Source: Ulvibacterium sp039819225
GTDB taxonomy: Bacteria; Bacteroidota; Bacteroidia; Flavobacteriales; Flavobacteriaceae
Assembly: GCA_039819225.1 (NCBI GenBank)
Contig: JBCBSN010000232.1
Coordinates: 1 to 7,217, forward strand
Reading direction: 5' to 3'
DNA: 7,217 nucleotides
Translations under genes and position numbers: made by a program
Shown: positions 6,261 through 7,217 of the stretch, one piece after another
Numbering within the stretch: the first letter of the stretch is position 1
Layout: every line of letters begins with the position of its first letter
Notes under the pieces: generated by a model
Told to the model about the DNA's origin: nothing
Database searches by the model: none
Seen by the model: only the letters and a program-made list of their open reading frames with translations

Positions 6261-6713
6261 CTAAGGAGATAGCTTTCCAATTGGAGCATAGGATATTACA
6301 TGGGACAGTACAATATGGGTCCGGGTCTCTCCGTATTGGATCAGTTTGTCAATAAAGTTTTCTAGATGGAACTGATCCTCCAGGACTACTTCCATAATGA
6401 TATTCTCATTTCCGGTGATTCGGTAGCAATTAATGACCTCGCCAAGGGATCCTACCATACCCAGAAAAGGTTTTAATTTGCCCATAAACGCCCGTAGGGT
6501 AATGATGGCCTTGAGCTGATGCCCGGTCCTAGAATGGGACACTAAAGCCTTGTACCCCAATAGAATACCGGCATCCTCCATTTTTTTCACCCTCTCCGCC
6601 ACCGCCGGGGCGGAAAGGCCTACCGTTCTGCCGATATCGGCAAAAGATTCCCGGGCATTCCGTTGAAGACGCCCTAGTATCTTCCAGTTTAAATCATCCA
6701 ATTTAGTTTCCAA
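6261..6713 (-). CDS. Lrp/AsnC family transcriptional regulator
   Basis: At 150 residues this is the normal size of the family. The N-terminal winged helix-turn-helix starts L-D-D-L-N-W-K-I-L-G-R-L-Q-R-N-A-R (5-21), with the recognition helix in G-L-S-A-P-A-V-A-E-R-V-K-K-M-E (32-46) and the wing at G-I-L-L-G-Y (49-54). The C-terminal RAM/AsnC domain (about 66-142) includes G-E-V-I-N-C-Y-R-I-T-G-N-E-N (91-104), the part that forms the dimer interface and the amino-acid pocket in Lrp-like proteins. These regulators form dimers to octamers and usually sense an amino acid. The ligand cannot be told here. It precedes the MscS gene on the same strand and diverges from the gene at 6830; the 116-base spacer between them is the natural place for autoregulation. 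No own terminator is seen before mscS. Confidence 0.95.
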   Translation of the reverse strand: METKLDDLNWKILGRLQRNARESFADIGRTVGLSAPAVAERVKKMEDAGILLGYKALVSHSRTGHQLKAIITLRAFMGKLKPFLGMVGSLGEVINCYRITGNENIIMEVVLEDQFHLENFIDKLIQYGETRTHIVLSHVISYAPIGKLSP

Positions 6714-6754
6714 GGTGGTTTAAAACAAATAATTTAGTTTCCCAGGGCAAAATA

Positions 6755-6771
6755 CAAAAAAGCTTTGTTTT
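6755..6771. promoter_or_regulatory. Imperfect A/T-flanked dyad, possible Lrp-type site
   Basis: The palindrome AAAGCTTT (6759-6766) is flanked by further A on the left and TGTTTT-like sequence on the right, giving an imperfect dyad centred between 6762 and 6763. It lies in the spacer between the lrp-type gene and the divergent gene, where an autoregulatory site would be expected. AT-rich spacers give such dyads by chance, so support is weak. Confidence 0.2.
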
Positions 6772-6829
6772 CCTAAGTCCAATCTCTCATTTCATTTGTA
6801 CTTTTAAAGTAGAAAATCGTTAGAAACAA

Positions 6830-7217
6830 ATGTCCTGTCAACAGCTTAATGGCTTACCTGTTTATAGAAAGGCCCTGGAGCTTTGTGAAATGAGCCGGGA
6901 GATTGCCTCCTATGTGTCCTTTAACAAGGATTTGCTAAAACTCTATAAATCCAACAGCCTTAGGGATATTATTGCTGATTCCCTCTTAACGGACACTATT
7001 CTTATTCCTCAAAAAATTGAGCGTGCCGTTTCCTCGGAATCCAAATCCGAACGGCTAAAGAATGCCAGTTATATCAACATCATGATCCGGAATATCAATT
7101 CCTACTGCACCGGACTTGAAAAGGACGGGGTAAGGGAAAAGGAATACCTCAATCTTTTACGTGAAGAAATCAAAAGTTTTCGGCGTTCCTTTAAGCTATG
7201 GCGGAAATCACTTCTAA
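6830..7217 (+). CDS. Small helical protein, possibly four-helix-bundle (S23/IVP-like); 3' end beyond the window
   Basis: The frame from ATG 6830 stays open for 129 codons to the window edge. An in-frame TAG at 6821-6823 fixes this as the first possible ATG, and the A-rich leader is typical. The TAA in the last three bases of the window is not in frame. The protein has no signal peptide and reads as successive amphipathic helices: L-P-V-Y-R-K-A-L-E-L-C (9-19), a second helix from about 40 on (L-R-D-I-I-A-D-S-L-L), a third with I-P-Q-K-I-E-R-A-V-S-S-E (about 60-71), and a Lys/Arg-rich C-terminal helix. The L-x-V-Y-x-K-A opening and the I-P-x-K-I motif recall the four-helix-bundle proteins first found in 23S rRNA intervening sequences. 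This is a fold-level resemblance only. It is divergent from the Lrp-type gene. The function is unknown, and probably only a short piece is missing. Confidence 0.7.
   Translation, partial: MSCQQLNGLPVYRKALELCEMSREIASYVSFNKDLLKLYKSNSLRDIIADSLLTDTILIPQKIERAVSSESKSERLKNASYINIMIRNINSYCTGLEKDGVREKEYLNLLREEIKSFRRSFKLWRKSLL

Noticed and set aside
7215..7217. TAA at the window edge as the stop of the last gene
   Set aside because: It is not in the frame of the ATG at 6830; the codons there read CTA followed by A, so the gene stays open.

Overview
This window looks like ordinary chromosome from a member of the Bacteroidota, most likely a (probably marine) Flavobacteriaceae. The signs are AT-rich spacers, A-rich rather than Shine-Dalgarno leaders before most start codons, several matches to the Bacteroidota promoter -7 box TAnnTTTG, an OmpL-like outer-membrane barrel, a DUF1684 lipoprotein and an MscS channel of the usual flavobacterial kind. 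The genus cannot be fixed from the sequence.

Left part (1-3008), nitrogen uptake. A P-II signal protein gene (161-499) lies 26 bases upstream of an AmtB ammonium channel gene (526-1758). A 12-bp-stem terminator follows, then an outer-membrane beta-barrel (1884-2936) with its own strong terminator. The first 17 bases of the window are the exact reverse complement of the start of the P-II gene, and a good Bacteroidota promoter lies just upstream of them. A second, divergent P-II gene therefore almost certainly leaves the window on the left. The shared 143-base spacer carries a perfect 9-bp inverted repeat plus a third half-copy, a plausible operator. Together this suggests an ammonium-scavenging unit: porin for the outer membrane, AmtB for the inner membrane, P-II as gate and sensor.

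Middle part (3010-5283), minus strand. A DUF1684 lipoprotein gene is convergent with the porin. A secreted two-part protein lies upstream of it: an alpha/beta-hydrolase-like N-terminal half and a helical, TPR-like C-terminal half. Its nucleophile elbow reads G-F-A-E-G, and the usual catalytic His position seems to be Asn, so it is probably a pseudo-hydrolase.

Right part (5368-7217). An MscS channel gene lies directly downstream of an Lrp/AsnC-type regulator gene on the minus strand. A divergent plus-strand gene (6830 to beyond the right edge) encodes a small helical protein that may be related to the four-helix-bundle (S23/IVP-like) proteins.

I see no mobile element, CRISPR array, tRNA or rRNA, and no multi-gene system that looks new. 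The points most worth a second look are the divergent P-II pair with its palindromic spacer, the inactivated hydrolase, and the P-II/AmtB/porin linkage.
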